A stretch of 64,000 nt of DNA from Desulfatibacillum aliphaticivorans DSM 15576 (GCF_000429905.1 NZ_AUCT01000008.1:186001-250000); one strand, 5' to 3'. Shown: positions 17,953-26,924, counted from the stretch's first letter. The notes: generated from the sequence alone by a model not told the origin. Numbers and translations: made by a program.

Positions 17953-18525
17953 TCAGATGGTGGGCTCGGCCAAGGCCTCCAGAGCCTTGACGATCTTTCG
18001 ATCGTGGGGAGCCTCGCTGGACAGAATTTCTCGCACCGAGTCCAGGACAAGCTGGAGTTCGCTCACTTTGGCGTCCAGTTCGCGAATGGTTTCCGCGGCG
18101 GAGGATTCGGTGACGTCCATGGCTTCCTGGAGTTCCTGGGTGTCTCTGACCAGCAGGCTCAGGTCGCGCACTCGTCCTATTTTAATGGCCAGTTCGTCCA
18201 GATGAATGGGTTTTTGCAGGTAGTCGTCCGCGCCTTTTTTCATGGCTTCCACGGCGGTTTCCACCGAGGCGTGGCCGGTGATGAGCACCACGGAGGTGCG
18301 GGGAGAACGCGCCTTGGCTGCTTCCAGGACTCCGACGCCGTCCACTTCGCCGGGCATCATGAGGTCCGTGACCACCAGGTCGTAGAGCTTTTTCCGAATC
18401 ATGTTGGTTGCCTGGACTCCGTCCTCGGCGGATTCCACAGAGAAGCCGGCGTTGGCTACTCCGCGCTCCAAGAGCATACGGGCGCTGGTTTCGTCATCCA
18501 CAACCAAGGCATGTAAGGCGCTCAT
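17953..18525 (-). CDS. Response regulator with C-terminal coiled coil
   Basis: 190 aa. A CheY-type receiver fills residues 1-125: acidic pair in LVVDDETSA, phosphoacceptor aspartate in LVVTDLMMPGEVDG, threonine in VVLITGHAS and lysine in YLQKPIH. The tail (LREILSSE-type, rich in E, L and S) looks like a short coiled coil with no DNA-binding or enzymatic domain. The start follows AAAGGAGAT and overlaps the stop codon of the CheR gene, so the pair is translationally coupled. A chemosensory or signalling role with CheR is inferred; no receptor or CheA is in the window. Confidence 0.88.
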   Translation of the reverse strand: MSALHALVVDDETSARMLLERGVANAGFSVESAEDGVQATNMIRKKLYDLVVTDLMMPGEVDGVGVLEAAKARSPRTSVVLITGHASVETAVEAMKKGADDYLQKPIHLDELAIKIGRVRDLSLLVRDTQELQEAMDVTESSAAETIRELDAKVSELQLVLDSVREILSSEAPHDRKIVKALEALAEPTI

Positions 18526-19400
18526 CAGAATCTCCTTTGATAATAGGTGCAGCTGGAAAACATTTTAGGGATAAATCGGGAACACATGGCCGCCAGGGAC
18601 TCGGAGGCGCCGGCCACCAGGAAGCCGTCGGGCTCCAGGGCGTTGGCCAACTGGTTAAACAGCCATTTGCGGTGATCCTGCCGAAAATAGATCGCCACAT
18701 TGCGGCAGAGAATAAGGTCCCACTCTTTAAAACCGTTGATGGGCTCCAGCAGGTTCACCGATTTAAAATTCACCATCTCGCGAATTTCTCCGCGAATTCT
18801 ATAGGCGTTTCCCTCCGGGATAAAGAACTTTCTTAAACGGGCTTCATCCAGCCCCCGTGCGATTTCGAATTTGGAGTATACGCCTTCCCTGGCCCGATCC
18901 AGAGCCCGCTGGGAAATATCCGACCCCAAAAGGGTGATTTTGTAATTCCTTAAATTCGGCAGGCTTTCCTTGAGGCACATAGCCAGGCTGTATACTTCCT
19001 GGCCGGTGGAGCAGGCTGCGCTCCATATGCGAATGGGAATCTTGCCTGTTGAGTCCGGGAGCCGATTGGCCGTCAGGTAAGGAATGATCTTATACTGAAA
19101 CAGTTCAAACGGCCCCGCATCGCGAAAAAAGCGGGTTTCGTTGGTGGCCACTGCGTCGATAAGATCCTGAGCCATGGCTCCGGATGCGTCTGCCTTGGCC
19201 TCCGTAAGCAAGGACCAGTAATCGGGGGAACCATATTTTTCAAGTAAAGGGTTCAGCCGGGTTTCCAAAAACCGATTCTTACTAAAATTTATTGAAATTC
19301 CAGCTACTTGAAGTATAAACCGGCATATGCGCCGCGCTTCGTCAGGCGAAATCTCCCTTAATTGCAGCCTACTCGCCTTTTGTTCCTGTCCAAAATCCAT
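18525..19400 (-). CDS. cheR: CheR-family chemoreceptor glutamate methyltransferase
   Basis: 291 aa. The small helical N-domain (ARRICRFILQVAGISINFSK, LNPLLEKYGSPDYW) precedes the SAM-dependent methyltransferase domain with ATNETRFFRDAGPFELF, the nucleotide loop RIWSAACSTGQEVYSLAM, GSDISQRALDRAREGVYS and WDLILCRNVAIYF, all characteristic of CheR. CheR methylates glutamates of methyl-accepting chemotaxis proteins using S-adenosylmethionine. Here it is paired only with a receiver protein, one codon overlap apart, and not with CheA, CheW or CheB. It may serve an alternative cellular function pathway or distant receptors. Confidence 0.92.
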   Translation of the reverse strand: MDFGQEQKASRLQLREISPDEARRICRFILQVAGISINFSKNRFLETRLNPLLEKYGSPDYWSLLTEAKADASGAMAQDLIDAVATNETRFFRDAGPFELFQYKIIPYLTANRLPDSTGKIPIRIWSAACSTGQEVYSLAMCLKESLPNLRNYKITLLGSDISQRALDRAREGVYSKFEIARGLDEARLRKFFIPEGNAYRIRGEIREMVNFKSVNLLEPINGFKEWDLILCRNVAIYFRQDHRKWLFNQLANALEPDGFLVAGASESLAAMCSRFIPKMFSSCTYYQRRF

Positions 19401-19505
19401 AATACCATCCTAGAAAAATCGGTACTACAAAATACTCCCCGCCGCATGGGTTCCGCGGCGAGGCCGCAAAAGCGGCTCAAGCAATTTGTTGGCTGCAGGA
19501 AGGAC

Positions 19506-20135
19506 TCAGCCAATGGAGAGACATGTGATAGTGCAGGCGTCGGGATTCCACAGCGTGGCGTATCCGCGCGTTAAAGCCCCGCATGTGACAACGCAGGGCA
19601 GGCGATCCTCCAGAGGGAGGGTTCTACCGGGCTCAAGGGACTGGGAGTGCACCCGGCCGTTTACCAGAAAGGCCGCGGCCGGGTCATGGCTATGCCCCCG
19701 AAAGAACAAGCCGTTTTTTTTCCGGGAAAAATACCGAAGGGTCTGGGCGTCGGTCATGGGGCCCACCATGGCCGAAAGTCCCATCTCCTTGGTGAACGGC
19801 AGGGAATGGGCGAAATCCGCCCCCCGCCATTCCAGGCTCTTGGGAAGATCCTTCAAGTACTGAAGGACGTCCTCCCTCACCAAGCCTGTGTTCATGCCCC
19901 ACTGGTTTACAACCACGGCATGATCATTATTTCCTTTTACCACAAAAACATTGGCCTGGACCAGAAGATCCACGCATGCGTCCGCCGTCTGGGGAATCAT
20001 GGAGTCGCAAACGTCCCCCAGGTGGTGCACTCTTTGGCATCCCAGGGATCGAAAGGCCTCCAAGGCCGCCCCGATGGATTCGGACCTGCCGTGGCTGTCC
20101 GCCATAATGCCGACCAATAAACTCCGGTCCTTCAT
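19506..20135 (-). CDS. Metallophosphoesterase (YfcE/MJ0936-like)
   Basis: 209 aa, ATG at 20135 after GGAGGATCGG. The calcineurin-like metal-binding motifs are all present in order: GIMADSHG near the N-terminus, VHHLGDVCD, VVKGNNDHAV, then GHSHDPAAAFLVNG with the GH-X-H triad. These bind two metal ions and hydrolyse phosphomono- or diesters. Small stand-alone members of this size include YfcE-type phosphodiesterases. The tail (PCVVTCGALTRGYATLWN) is ordinary. The neighbours (a stress protein and CheR) do not reveal a substrate. Confidence 0.85.
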   Translation of the reverse strand: MKDRSLLVGIMADSHGRSESIGAALEAFRSLGCQRVHHLGDVCDSMIPQTADACVDLLVQANVFVVKGNNDHAVVVNQWGMNTGLVREDVLQYLKDLPKSLEWRGADFAHSLPFTKEMGLSAMVGPMTDAQTLRYFSRKKNGLFFRGHSHDPAAAFLVNGRVHSQSLEPGRTLPLEDRLPCVVTCGALTRGYATLWNPDACTITCLSIG

Positions 20136-20230
20136 CCGATCCTCCGGATAAAAGACCGGCCTTGGTTCGGCATAAAGCGGATTTTAGAGCAGAGAAGCAA
20201 TCCTTGAGACGTGGCGGAGTGCATACGGCT

Positions 20231-20629
20231 TTATTGCTTTTTCACTGTCATGACCGGACAGGGGGCGTTCAAAATGACGAACTGGGCGTTGGAGCCGAAC
20301 AGCAGTTTGCCGACCTTGGACTTGCTTTTCACGCCGATGATGATTTCATCCACTTCCTTTTCCTTGGCGAAACTCACCAGATCCTCGCCGGGCTCCAGGC
20401 CGCGGACCAGCACGTGAGTTTCGCACTCAATGCCTTCGGCGTCCAGGGTTTCCTTGGCTTCCTTGAGGATCTTTTCCGCCTTTTCCAACTCGTCCTTTTC
20501 CATTTCCACGCCCCCGAAAAGGGAGGTGGCCAGAAAAATTTTGCCATCCCACGCCTTGGCGTGCTTGATGGCGATGTCCATGACGTGTTTTCCTTCTTTG
20601 CTTCTCTCGTATCCGACCAAAATCTTCAT
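20231..20629 (-). CDS. Universal stress protein (UspA family)
   Basis: 132 aa, ATG at 20629 with GGAGG seven bases ahead. It is a single Usp domain: MKILVGYERSKEGKHVMDIA at the start and the nucleotide-binding signature IIIGVKSKSKVGKLLFGS followed by NAPCPVMTV at the end. The G-X2-type and G-X9-G(S/T) glycines are retained, so this is expected to be an ATP-binding Usp. It stands alone with its own apparent transcription unit. The physiological trigger cannot be read from the sequence. Confidence 0.92.
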   Translation of the reverse strand: MKILVGYERSKEGKHVMDIAIKHAKAWDGKIFLATSLFGGVEMEKDELEKAEKILKEAKETLDAEGIECETHVLVRGLEPGEDLVSFAKEKEVDEIIIGVKSKSKVGKLLFGSNAQFVILNAPCPVMTVKKQ

Positions 20630-21212
20630 TATGGGTCCTCCAAAAGGTGAAAGAGACATAACATCCAGGTTAATTAGCTGCGTCTGTATAACATGAAATC
20701 ATCCACATTGGGATACCCAAAGTCAAGGAAGGTTTTCACAGATGTGCATTTTTTTTGAACGACGTGGAGAAAGCAGGGCGTTGCGGATGATAAAGGGGTT
20801 AGGATAGAAATTCGGTAAATTCACGGTAGACACATTTTGAATCGTCGCACCCACATTCATGCCTGTCCGGGCAATTATGTGGATATGCCTACAAATTCCA
20901 AAACCAATTCCCTTGCCCCAACCCTGTTGATGTGGCATGAATTGATGATGGGAGAAGCACACATATGAGATGTCCAAATGCGCCTAATACAAATAAAGCC
21001 GGAAAGCAACGCCCGGCAATTTGCTTACCGCTGCCGCCCTCATCTCGCAGGGCTAAAGCATTCACTTAACTTATTTTAAAGAATGGAATCAATTGAAGGA
21101 AGCGCCTGACACATTCAACCATGAAACAATGTATTCGATTACATCCACCTCGCCCACCTTTATCAAGGCCAGCGGTGGATTCGCCGGAAACTTTCGCATT
21201 AAACAGTTTATA
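20630..21212. other. Gene-free interval downstream of the reverse transcriptase
   Basis: No convincing gene. An open frame at 20723-20977 has no ribosome site and resembles no family I know. The interval marks the edge of the AT-rich island and could hold an untranslated RNA, but I see no clear fold. Confidence 0.4.
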
Positions 21213-21692
21213 TTACTTATAAATTCTTCTTATCCAGCGCTTCATCCACGGGTCCGTTATATGGTCATAGATTTTTGTTTTTATATTAATATCGCTCTTA
21301 ATATTTTTGGACCTCAAAATCGATTGCAATATCAAAAATTTTGCAATCGGATAGGTATTATGTTTGATAGTTGGAAATAGATAGGGTGTCAATTTTTTAT
21401 CCAGTCTTTCTATCGACTCAAGTTTAAGAATGTTATGAGCTACTGAGGCTGCGTCCTCAGGACCGATAGAAATTTGTTCTTGCAGAATTGTTTCAACCAC
21501 TTCAGGCTTGAAGGTCCTAACTCTAGGAAGAATCGCAATGACTTGTCTAGTTAAGAATGGCTCTTGCTCCCATAACGATTTTCTAGATTGCACAATGGAA
21601 AGAATCCGATTGGGTTTATCATATTTTGCAGCTATCCAAAGATAGCAATATAATTCAAATGTTTTTGATGGCTTAGAAAAACGTTTTAGCAA
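21213..21692 (-). CDS. C-terminal continuation of the reverse transcriptase, in another frame
   Basis: Up to 159 aa from a TTG at 21692, but the same frame reads sensibly further upstream (NFVEDLLKRF) into the region where the reverse transcriptase frame ends. It is an all-helical basic sequence (FELYCYLWIAAKYDKPNRIL, YPIAKFLILQSILRSKNIK) that continues the helical-repeat style of the upstream protein's tail. There is no separate ribosome site. I read it as the end of one protein interrupted by a one-base loss around the GGGG run near 21710, although a translationally coupled second protein is possible. Composition is AT-rich like its partner. Confidence 0.6.
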   Translation of the reverse strand: MLKRFSKPSKTFELYCYLWIAAKYDKPNRILSIVQSRKSLWEQEPFLTRQVIAILPRVRTFKPEVVETILQEQISIGPEDAASVAHNILKLESIERLDKKLTPYLFPTIKHNTYPIAKFLILQSILRSKNIKSDINIKTKIYDHITDPWMKRWIRRIYK

Positions 21693-22999
21693 GTCTTCGA
21701 CAAAATTTCCCCTAGTTTACTAGTTGGAATTCTCCAGTTTGTAACTAACCGACAAATATGAAAAAGGGTTACGTCATCATAAACATTGGCTTCATCTAAT
21801 ATCTTTAATATTACCTCACAGGTCCGTTTTCGATAGCCTACAGATTCAATATAATATGCAATATGACCGCGGATAGCTGGATTCCTTTTGAATAATCGCA
21901 CTGCGTCGTCCAATAAAACAATAGTCTTCATTTTGGCCGCAGTCGTTAAAAAACGTTTTGTAACTTTAGGCCAGTTTTGGAGATCCTGATTCTTTAAATG
22001 CTTTTTGAATTCCCTTTTGAGTTCCCTCGAAGACTTTTTTAAAGTCAAAAAAGTGTCCAAATACTTGTTCTCATCGACCATGAAGTGGCGTTTTGCCTCT
22101 TCAACAGTATAATAAGTTGTTTTCCCTAAATTCAAAGCCAAGCCTCGGCTTTTTAGGACATCATTCATAGCCCCAAGGATTTCACAAGCACTATCAACAG
22201 AGTTTACACCAAAATTTATGTCATCCATCCATCTAACAAAACTTCCTTTTGTTTTAACATTTAATATCTCATCCAACTCAAAAAGTAGCGCGTGGGCTAA
22301 AAGCCTGGGTGCTTCTAAATTTATTGTAGGAAGTCCTTTTAACGACGTCGGCAGATAATCTGGATTCCAAGAAAGCTGTTCAATTAGATTGAAAAGAAAA
22401 TCTAAAATAACTTCATGGGCTTGTATGCGTGATGATATGATGTGCCTCAACTCCCTTAAACCAATATTGTCAAAATAGTTGGTCAAATCAGTAACAACTA
22501 AATATTTGTAATTATTTGCAAAGCCAAGAATCTCTTTTTGAAATTTTTTCCACAATGAACGCCAATGCAGTGGGTAGTCCCCAGGTTCCCTAACTTGGTG
22601 TGGAAGTATAAGGTTATGCTTATCTCTTGAGTAGAATGCCTTTTCAGTAGGCGATGTTGAGCTAATTTCCTTTGATATACTTTCTACAACTGTTTGTAGA
22701 ACTAAGGCATCAGATGGATTTGGAAGCATTAAATGGCGACATATTCCTAATCGTTTTTCGACTTTATATATCAGTGGTGGATGAGATTTATAACGTCCAC
22801 TTAAAATACTTTTTACTATATTTTTTGCTCTTTCATCAATTCTATAATTAAAATCATAGTAGTCATGCAAATCCAAGATATCTAATGAACGCATCTGTTT
22901 CCTAACAATCTTCCTCCAGTTATTAATCAGTGCAGGCTCATTAAACACCAATTCTAATTGCTTTTTTCTTTGTACCGCAAATCGTTCTGTTGTTCTCAT
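21686..22999 (-). CDS. Reverse transcriptase of the unknown-group/Abi type
   Basis: 437 aa. Palm motifs are visible: VVTDLTNYFDNIG (motif A, Asp171), GLPTINLEAP at 222-231 in place of the usual GLPQG, FVRWMDDINFG (motif C, Asp259 and Asp260, WMDD rather than Y-X-DD) and LALNLGKTTYY (motif D). Residues 340-437 are helical repeats. There is no maturase or HNH domain as in group II introns and no recognisable retron msr-msd, which leaves the unknown-group RTs that include phage-defence (DRT, AbiA/AbiK-like) proteins. The gene is AT-rich, isolated and flanked by repeats, as expected for a defence island insert. The reading frame ends early and the next frame continues it. Confidence 0.8.
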   Translation of the reverse strand: MRTTERFAVQRKKQLELVFNEPALINNWRKIVRKQMRSLDILDLHDYYDFNYRIDERAKNIVKSILSGRYKSHPPLIYKVEKRLGICRHLMLPNPSDALVLQTVVESISKEISSTSPTEKAFYSRDKHNLILPHQVREPGDYPLHWRSLWKKFQKEILGFANNYKYLVVTDLTNYFDNIGLRELRHIISSRIQAHEVILDFLFNLIEQLSWNPDYLPTSLKGLPTINLEAPRLLAHALLFELDEILNVKTKGSFVRWMDDINFGVNSVDSACEILGAMNDVLKSRGLALNLGKTTYYTVEEAKRHFMVDENKYLDTFLTLKKSSRELKREFKKHLKNQDLQNWPKVTKRFLTTAAKMKTIVLLDDAVRLFKRNPAIRGHIAYYIESVGYRKRTCEVILKILDEANVYDDVTLFHICRLVTNWRIPTSKLGEILSKTC

Positions 23000-23174
23000 A
23001 TATTTCCAGTATTTTATTGAAATTTAATAGTTTAAATGAAATGATAGTTAAAAATATTACATATAAGCGTTAAATTTTATAAGAAGTAACGATATCATCA
23101 GCTATGCCATATTACAATCAATAATTCTCGGGGCATCTCAAAAACTCAATAATTTTTTATTCACCCATATTACG

Positions 23175-23196
23175 GCAGGGCAAGCCCTGAAACTAC
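23175..23196. repeat. 22-bp palindromic repeat, copy 1
   Basis: Pattern G(T/C)AGGGCAMGCCCTGAANCTAC, with AGGGC and GCCCT forming a small stem. Other copies are at 23761-23782 and 62664-62685. Confidence 0.7.
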
Positions 23197-23340
23197 GGAT
23201 CAAATGGAGCCAATGCGATGGATTTGCAGGCCAGCCGCGGCATGCAATGCCGGGAGCCGTCAGGCCAATAAGCGCGTCAGTTGAACTTTGTCTAAGGCGG
23301 AAAAGGTCGGCGAAAGGGCGCCGCTCTTGAAACGAGGGTG

Positions 23341-23387
23341 GCCCAGGCAAGTTTTTTTGCCTGGGGCCGAAGGCCAAAAGGTGCGGC
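23341..23387. repeat. Structured repeat with double hairpin, copy A
   Basis: GCCCAGGCAA and TTGCCTGGG make a stem around a T-rich loop, then GGCC-GAA-GGCC forms a mini-hairpin, then AAAAGGTGCGGCC. The same arrangement, with different but still paired bases in the mini-hairpin, occurs at 62299-62349. Confidence 0.75.
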
Positions 23388-23760
23388 CGTTGCGGCGTCC
23401 GAATGTCCATTGTTTTAGGCGGAAGAAGGCCTTATTTGAAACCAACAAATAGTTTCAACCTGCGCCGTCCGCCGGGAGGGCGCCCGTGATTTTCATATTC
23501 GAATCAGATTTATAAAAAATGTCGCTGCGACCCCGGCAGGATACTGCTCTGCCGGGGCTACCCGTTTTGGGTAGGGCGCCGGCCATTCCAATATTACGGG
23601 AGTCTTGCTTCACCTTGCTCGAACCAGGTGCGCTCCGCGCCCTGGCGCGATACTACTTGTGCCAGGGCGCCCTCGTTGAGGACCGCGCAACGCGCGATCC
23701 AAGGCAGGCGCCGGAACCTGCCGCTACACATCAGGTGCGATTTTTTAAGGCGGCATGTGG

Positions 23761-23782
23761 GTAGGGCACGCCCTGAAGCTAC
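23761..23782. repeat. 22-bp palindromic repeat, copy 2
   Basis: Copy of the element at 23175-23196, here beginning with GTAG, the tetranucleotide typical at the foot of REP hairpins. Confidence 0.7.
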
Positions 23783-24019
23783 AAAATGGAATGATCCCCT
23801 TTCGTTTATAAAATACGGCTGCAGCAAGTCATCACTGTTATGCATTGCCCACTCAACGCATGGGGATGAAAAAAAATTCAGCGGCGCCAAGGCATTTTTC
23901 TCTTGATCTGATCCCCTTGAGGCGCCATGGATAGCCACGCACGATTTGGACGATCGATGCCAAGTTGCAATTATTCAAATAATTTCAGCAAATATTTCCG
24001 GAGCATCCTCAAAAAAAAC

Positions 24020-24682
24020 ATGAGTAAACCCATCCTGTTATTCGATCTGGACGGCACCATAAGCGATCCTCTTGAAGGCATCGCCCGGTCTTTTAATTAC
24101 GCGCTTTCTTCTTTAGGATACGCAGAAAAGCCCATCGCCGAATTTGCGCAATACATCGGCCCTCCGCTGGATGAGTCGTTCAAAATCGAAACCGGCATTG
24201 ACGATGACGCCAAAATCAATGCGTTCATAACCAAATTCCGGGAGCGCTATATTGAGGCGGGCTTTTCCGAGAATGAGCTGTATCCCGGGATAAAAGAATC
24301 GCTGGTTGAGCTTTCCAGCCGGAACGTCTCCATGGCGATCTGCACGTCCAAAAGACAGGACATGGCGGAAAAAATATTGGATCTTTTCGAAATCCGGAGC
24401 CATTTTCAATTTGTGAGCGGCGGGGACGTGGGAATTCAAAAATGGCGCCAAATTGAGTCCCTGCTTGCAAAGGACGCCATAAACCCTAACGCCGTCATGA
24501 TCGGCGACAGGGACATTGACCTGACGGCGGCCCATAAAAACGGCATCCGCTCCGCCGGGGTTCTTTGGGGGTACGGCTCCCGCGCTGAGCTGGAAGCCCA
24601 GGCTCCACTCCATTTATTCTCAAAGCCCTCGGATATTGTGAAAATTGCTGATAGATTGGAGCCCATTGTGTCGGAGTCATGA
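24020..24682 (+). CDS. HAD-superfamily phosphatase (phosphoglycolate phosphatase-like)
   Basis: 220 aa. HAD motif I is LLFDLDGTISDP at the N-terminus, motif II is MAICTSKRQ, and motifs III and IV are the lysine near GIQKWRQIE and VMIGDRDIDLTAAHKNG. A helical cap (FNYALSSLGY, YIGPPLDESF) sits between motifs I and II, as in the Gph/PgmB group that acts on phosphoglycolate or other small sugar phosphates. The ATG at 24020 opens with MSKPILL, although its ribosome site is weak; the frame is open to 23927 but the extra residues look non-coding. It stands alone between the repeat-rich interval and a convergent acyltransferase gene. Confidence 0.88.
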   Translation: MSKPILLFDLDGTISDPLEGIARSFNYALSSLGYAEKPIAEFAQYIGPPLDESFKIETGIDDDAKINAFITKFRERYIEAGFSENELYPGIKESLVELSSRNVSMAICTSKRQDMAEKILDLFEIRSHFQFVSGGDVGIQKWRQIESLLAKDAINPNAVMIGDRDIDLTAAHKNGIRSAGVLWGYGSRAELEAQAPLHLFSKPSDIVKIADRLEPIVSES

Positions 24683-24768
24683 CTATCCTCGGTTATCATG
24701 GAGGATTTTCAGACTCGCCGGCGATTTTATTTAGAAAAAACGCCTCAGACGTTTCGGCGTGCAAGTAT

Positions 24769-25800
24769 TTATACGCCGGAAAAATTTTGAGCCACCCATT
24801 CATCCACTTTCATCCATTCACTAAAAAGCCATATCCTGCGCTCTTGCCGCCCGGAGGGGATCTCGCAGGCGGGGATCCGCCAGAAGGCGACCTTAACGGT
24901 TTTGCCTATGAGGGCGCCTTGCCAGAACTCGCTGAAATTGGCCGAGCCTTCAAACCCCGTGTGGACGCAGACGACGATGTCAGCGTCCGGCGCCGCCTCC
25001 GTAATGGCGGAAAAACCCCCAATACGGGGAGGGAGGACATGGGTGAACTTCGCCGCCATGCTCGAGATGACAGGTGTTTCTTGCTCTTTGAAGCGCTTTT
25101 GAATTTTTTCCAGCTTATGCTGTTGAAAGCGGGTGCCTTCGGGATAGATCAGGATGCCGTCCCGGGAGGACATATCCCTGGACAGGTCCTTGATCGCCGC
25201 TAATTCCCGGTCCGTGGTCTTGCCATCTCTTTGCACAAACACGTTTGGAATCCGGTTTCCAACCACGTCCAGGCAGGGATCCCAAAGCAACTCCTGCTTT
25301 AAAACAAACCGTAAACGCATCTTGAAACTTTTTGCCACCAGAACCGAAGCCAGCACGGTGTCGGCGGTGCTGGCATGGCGTATCATGAGGACCATGGGAC
25401 CGGGAAAGGCGCACTCGGCGCCTTCGGTTTCCAGCTTGACGGAGAATATGAAAAAGGCGCCCTTAAGGAGCGCTGAAGCCCAGAGGGATTGGAGGGCGTA
25501 ATTTGCCTTGACGAAAAACCTCCTGTTTCTTCCCAGCCAGACGCCGCTGAACAGCCAAATCAAAAAAGCAGCGGCCAAGCCCAATATCTCGCAATTCAAA
25601 TACAGCACAAAAAAAAGAATGCAGCGGAACCTCGCCCCGAACTTTCTCAGCGGCCGGAGCCAATCCATGACGCCTACAATAATCAGGATGAGGGGCAGAG
25701 TCCCGGTCATTAAACCCCACAATAAAAAATAGAGCGTTATTGAAATGCACCTGCGTTTCCACTTAGCAAAAAAACGGTCTTTGGAAGGGTCGGTTATCAT
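24769..25800 (-). CDS. PlsC-like 1-acylglycerol-3-phosphate acyltransferase
   Basis: 343 aa, ATG at 25800 after GGGGGAAAAATC. Two or three hydrophobic segments near the N-terminus (ISITLYFLLWGLMTGTLPLILIIVG-type) anchor it to the inner membrane. The acyltransferase motif H-X4-D is in MIRHASTADTVLA, and block III is GILIYPEGTRF. The family transfers an acyl chain from acyl-ACP or acyl-CoA to lysophosphatidate or related lysolipids. At 343 aa it is longer than plain PlsC (about 240), having extra C-terminal residues. It is convergent with the HAD gene and has no lipid gene next to it. Confidence 0.82.
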   Translation of the reverse strand: MITDPSKDRFFAKWKRRCISITLYFLLWGLMTGTLPLILIIVGVMDWLRPLRKFGARFRCILFFVLYLNCEILGLAAAFLIWLFSGVWLGRNRRFFVKANYALQSLWASALLKGAFFIFSVKLETEGAECAFPGPMVLMIRHASTADTVLASVLVAKSFKMRLRFVLKQELLWDPCLDVVGNRIPNVFVQRDGKTTDRELAAIKDLSRDMSSRDGILIYPEGTRFQQHKLEKIQKRFKEQETPVISSMAAKFTHVLPPRIGGFSAITEAAPDADIVVCVHTGFEGSANFSEFWQGALIGKTVKVAFWRIPACEIPSGRQERRIWLFSEWMKVDEWVAQNFSGV

Positions 25801-26272
25801 GATTTTTCCCCCTGTAACCAAATACTGAGATGATGCAGCAAGGACTTTAATCGGCAATAGCATAGGGAAATATGGCCGCAGCGATGCGTCCTTTGGTGCG
25901 ACCGGCAAATCAAAAACAGAGAAGCGATATCATATTATGCCGGCAGGCTATCAGAAATTACCCCGGAGGGATAGAGTTAATGCATGAATCACGAATAATT
26001 ATTAATACCATTTCGTCTTAAACTACAATGAAACAGCTTCTTGGAAAATATCGCAGGCGGATTTGGCGGAAATATTCCAAAGGATAAAACGGCCGGAGCG
26101 TTGAGGCTTGGAACCTTGACCCCAGCCGGGGGTCTTGGAGTGTGTCCGGCATGGCCTTGACAAGGGCTTCAATTAATATTTAACTAAATTAAACTCAAGT
26201 TATTATTCAAAATTTATGCTTGATTTCAATATTTTATCAATTTGCTATCTTATTATAGGATGTCCCCGAAAA
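25801..26272. other. Gene-free AT-rich interval
   Basis: I see no gene, clear terminator or repeat family here. The stretch 26160-26270 is strongly AT-rich. It could contain the promoter of the acyltransferase gene. Confidence 0.4.
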
Positions 26273-26470
26273 TCAATACACGTTTTTTAAGGCGTCTGAT
26301 AGGTCAGACAGTTCTTGCTTTGTCCCAGTGATTGTAATGGTCTTGGTTCCTTTGGGCGTTTTTTGAGTAACCGACAAATTTCTCGACTGAAGCATCTGCT
26401 GTATTTCTTGATGCGAGATGTTAATTACATGGGGACCCTCACTTGTACTGTATTTGATTTCAATTTTCAC
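26273..26470 (-). CDS. Small hypothetical protein (65 aa)
   Basis: 65 aa from a GTG start with TAGGAG seven to eight bases ahead. The sequence (MKIEIKYSTSEG, VINISHQEIQQMLQSRNLSV, KTITITGTKQELSDLSDALKN) predicts alternating strands and helices in a compact beta-alpha fold, with no signal peptide or membrane segment. The good ribosome site and sensible composition of hydrophobic positions make it a likely real gene. It is AT-rich and stands alone, with nearly 500 bp of empty sequence on each side. Function unknown. Confidence 0.6.
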   Translation of the reverse strand: MKIEIKYSTSEGPHVINISHQEIQQMLQSRNLSVTQKTPKGTKTITITGTKQELSDLSDALKNVY

Positions 26471-26888
26471 TTTACACTCCTATAATCATGAACCCCATAC
26501 ACATCAAAATGAGTGTATTTTATATACAAAAGGGCTGAGGAATAATAAAAATACTACTTAAATTGTAGTATAAATAATTCTTATATGTCAATATTAATTA
26601 AATTTTTTGGGAATATTAAAGGATGCCGCTTCGCGGCTTGATTTGTTGGGTTTCACTGGGCTTTACCCAAGCTATAGTTTTGCCAAGGCAATGCTGGATT
26701 CCCAACAAGGACGCCCGGAAATGCAATGAGGGCGCAGCAAGCACCGCCCCTACAGCCGCCAGGCGCTTGAGAATGGCAAATACAAATTTTACTGCCTTTG
26801 CGCGCAGCGCCATTGAAACGTTTTGATCAAACTTTTTCAAAAGTTTGCCGCCGGAGGCAAATCCTTTTGCTTTTTGCAGTAAACGAAA
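26471..26888. other. Gene-free interval with repeats
   Basis: No gene seen. The first 150 bp are very AT-rich; the rest contains a palindromic repeat at 26728-26753 and small hairpins such as GCCGC-TTC-GCGGC near 26625-26640. Confidence 0.45.
26728..26753. repeat. 26-bp palindromic repeat, copy 1
   Basis: GAGGGCGC...GCAAGCA...GCCCCT(A/G)C. It matches 37786-37811 at 23 of 26 positions, and the arms GGGCG and CGCCC can pair. Confidence 0.65.
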
Positions 26889-26924
26889 ACAGGGCCGTAA
26901 CGCCTTATTGGCGTCCGGCCCTGT
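26889..26924 (-). terminator. Terminator of the beta-oxidation-like operon
   Basis: ACAGGGCCG and CGGCCCTGT form a 9-bp stem continued by ACGCC/GGCGT around a TTATT loop. On the minus strand it is followed by TTTTCGTTT. It lies 115 bp past the acyl-CoA dehydrogenase stop codon. Confidence 0.75.

Larger units (their letters stand above)
23000..24019. other. Gene-free interval with several palindromic repeats
   Basis: About 1 kb with no supportable gene. The first 110 bp are AT-rich and lie upstream of the reverse transcriptase, so they could hold its promoter or a companion RNA. From about 23170 on the interval is a mosaic of hairpins, including repeats shared with 61768-62834 (see separate entries), a hairpin of CCCGGCAG/CTGCCGGGG at 23532-23556 and CTACCC/GGGTAG around 23560-23575. 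Confidence 0.6.

Noticed and set aside
20723..20977. An 84-codon frame that might be a transposase fragment
   Set aside because: No ribosome site, and the HIHI pattern is not enough to identify an HUH or Y1 transposase.
21700..21720. Programmed -1 frameshifting as the explanation for the split RT
   Set aside because: The codons before the stop contain no X-XXY-YYZ heptamer in the right frame, so a mutation or error is more likely.
21686..22999. Group II intron or retron identity for the reverse transcriptase
   Set aside because: No maturase X domain, HNH or intron domain V hairpin is seen, and no inverted repeat pair typical of msr-msd flanks the gene.
23594..23938. Open frames of about 100 codons on both strands in the repeat-rich interval
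   Set aside because: They run through palindromic repeats, lack ribosome sites and code for Arg/Pro-rich nonsense.
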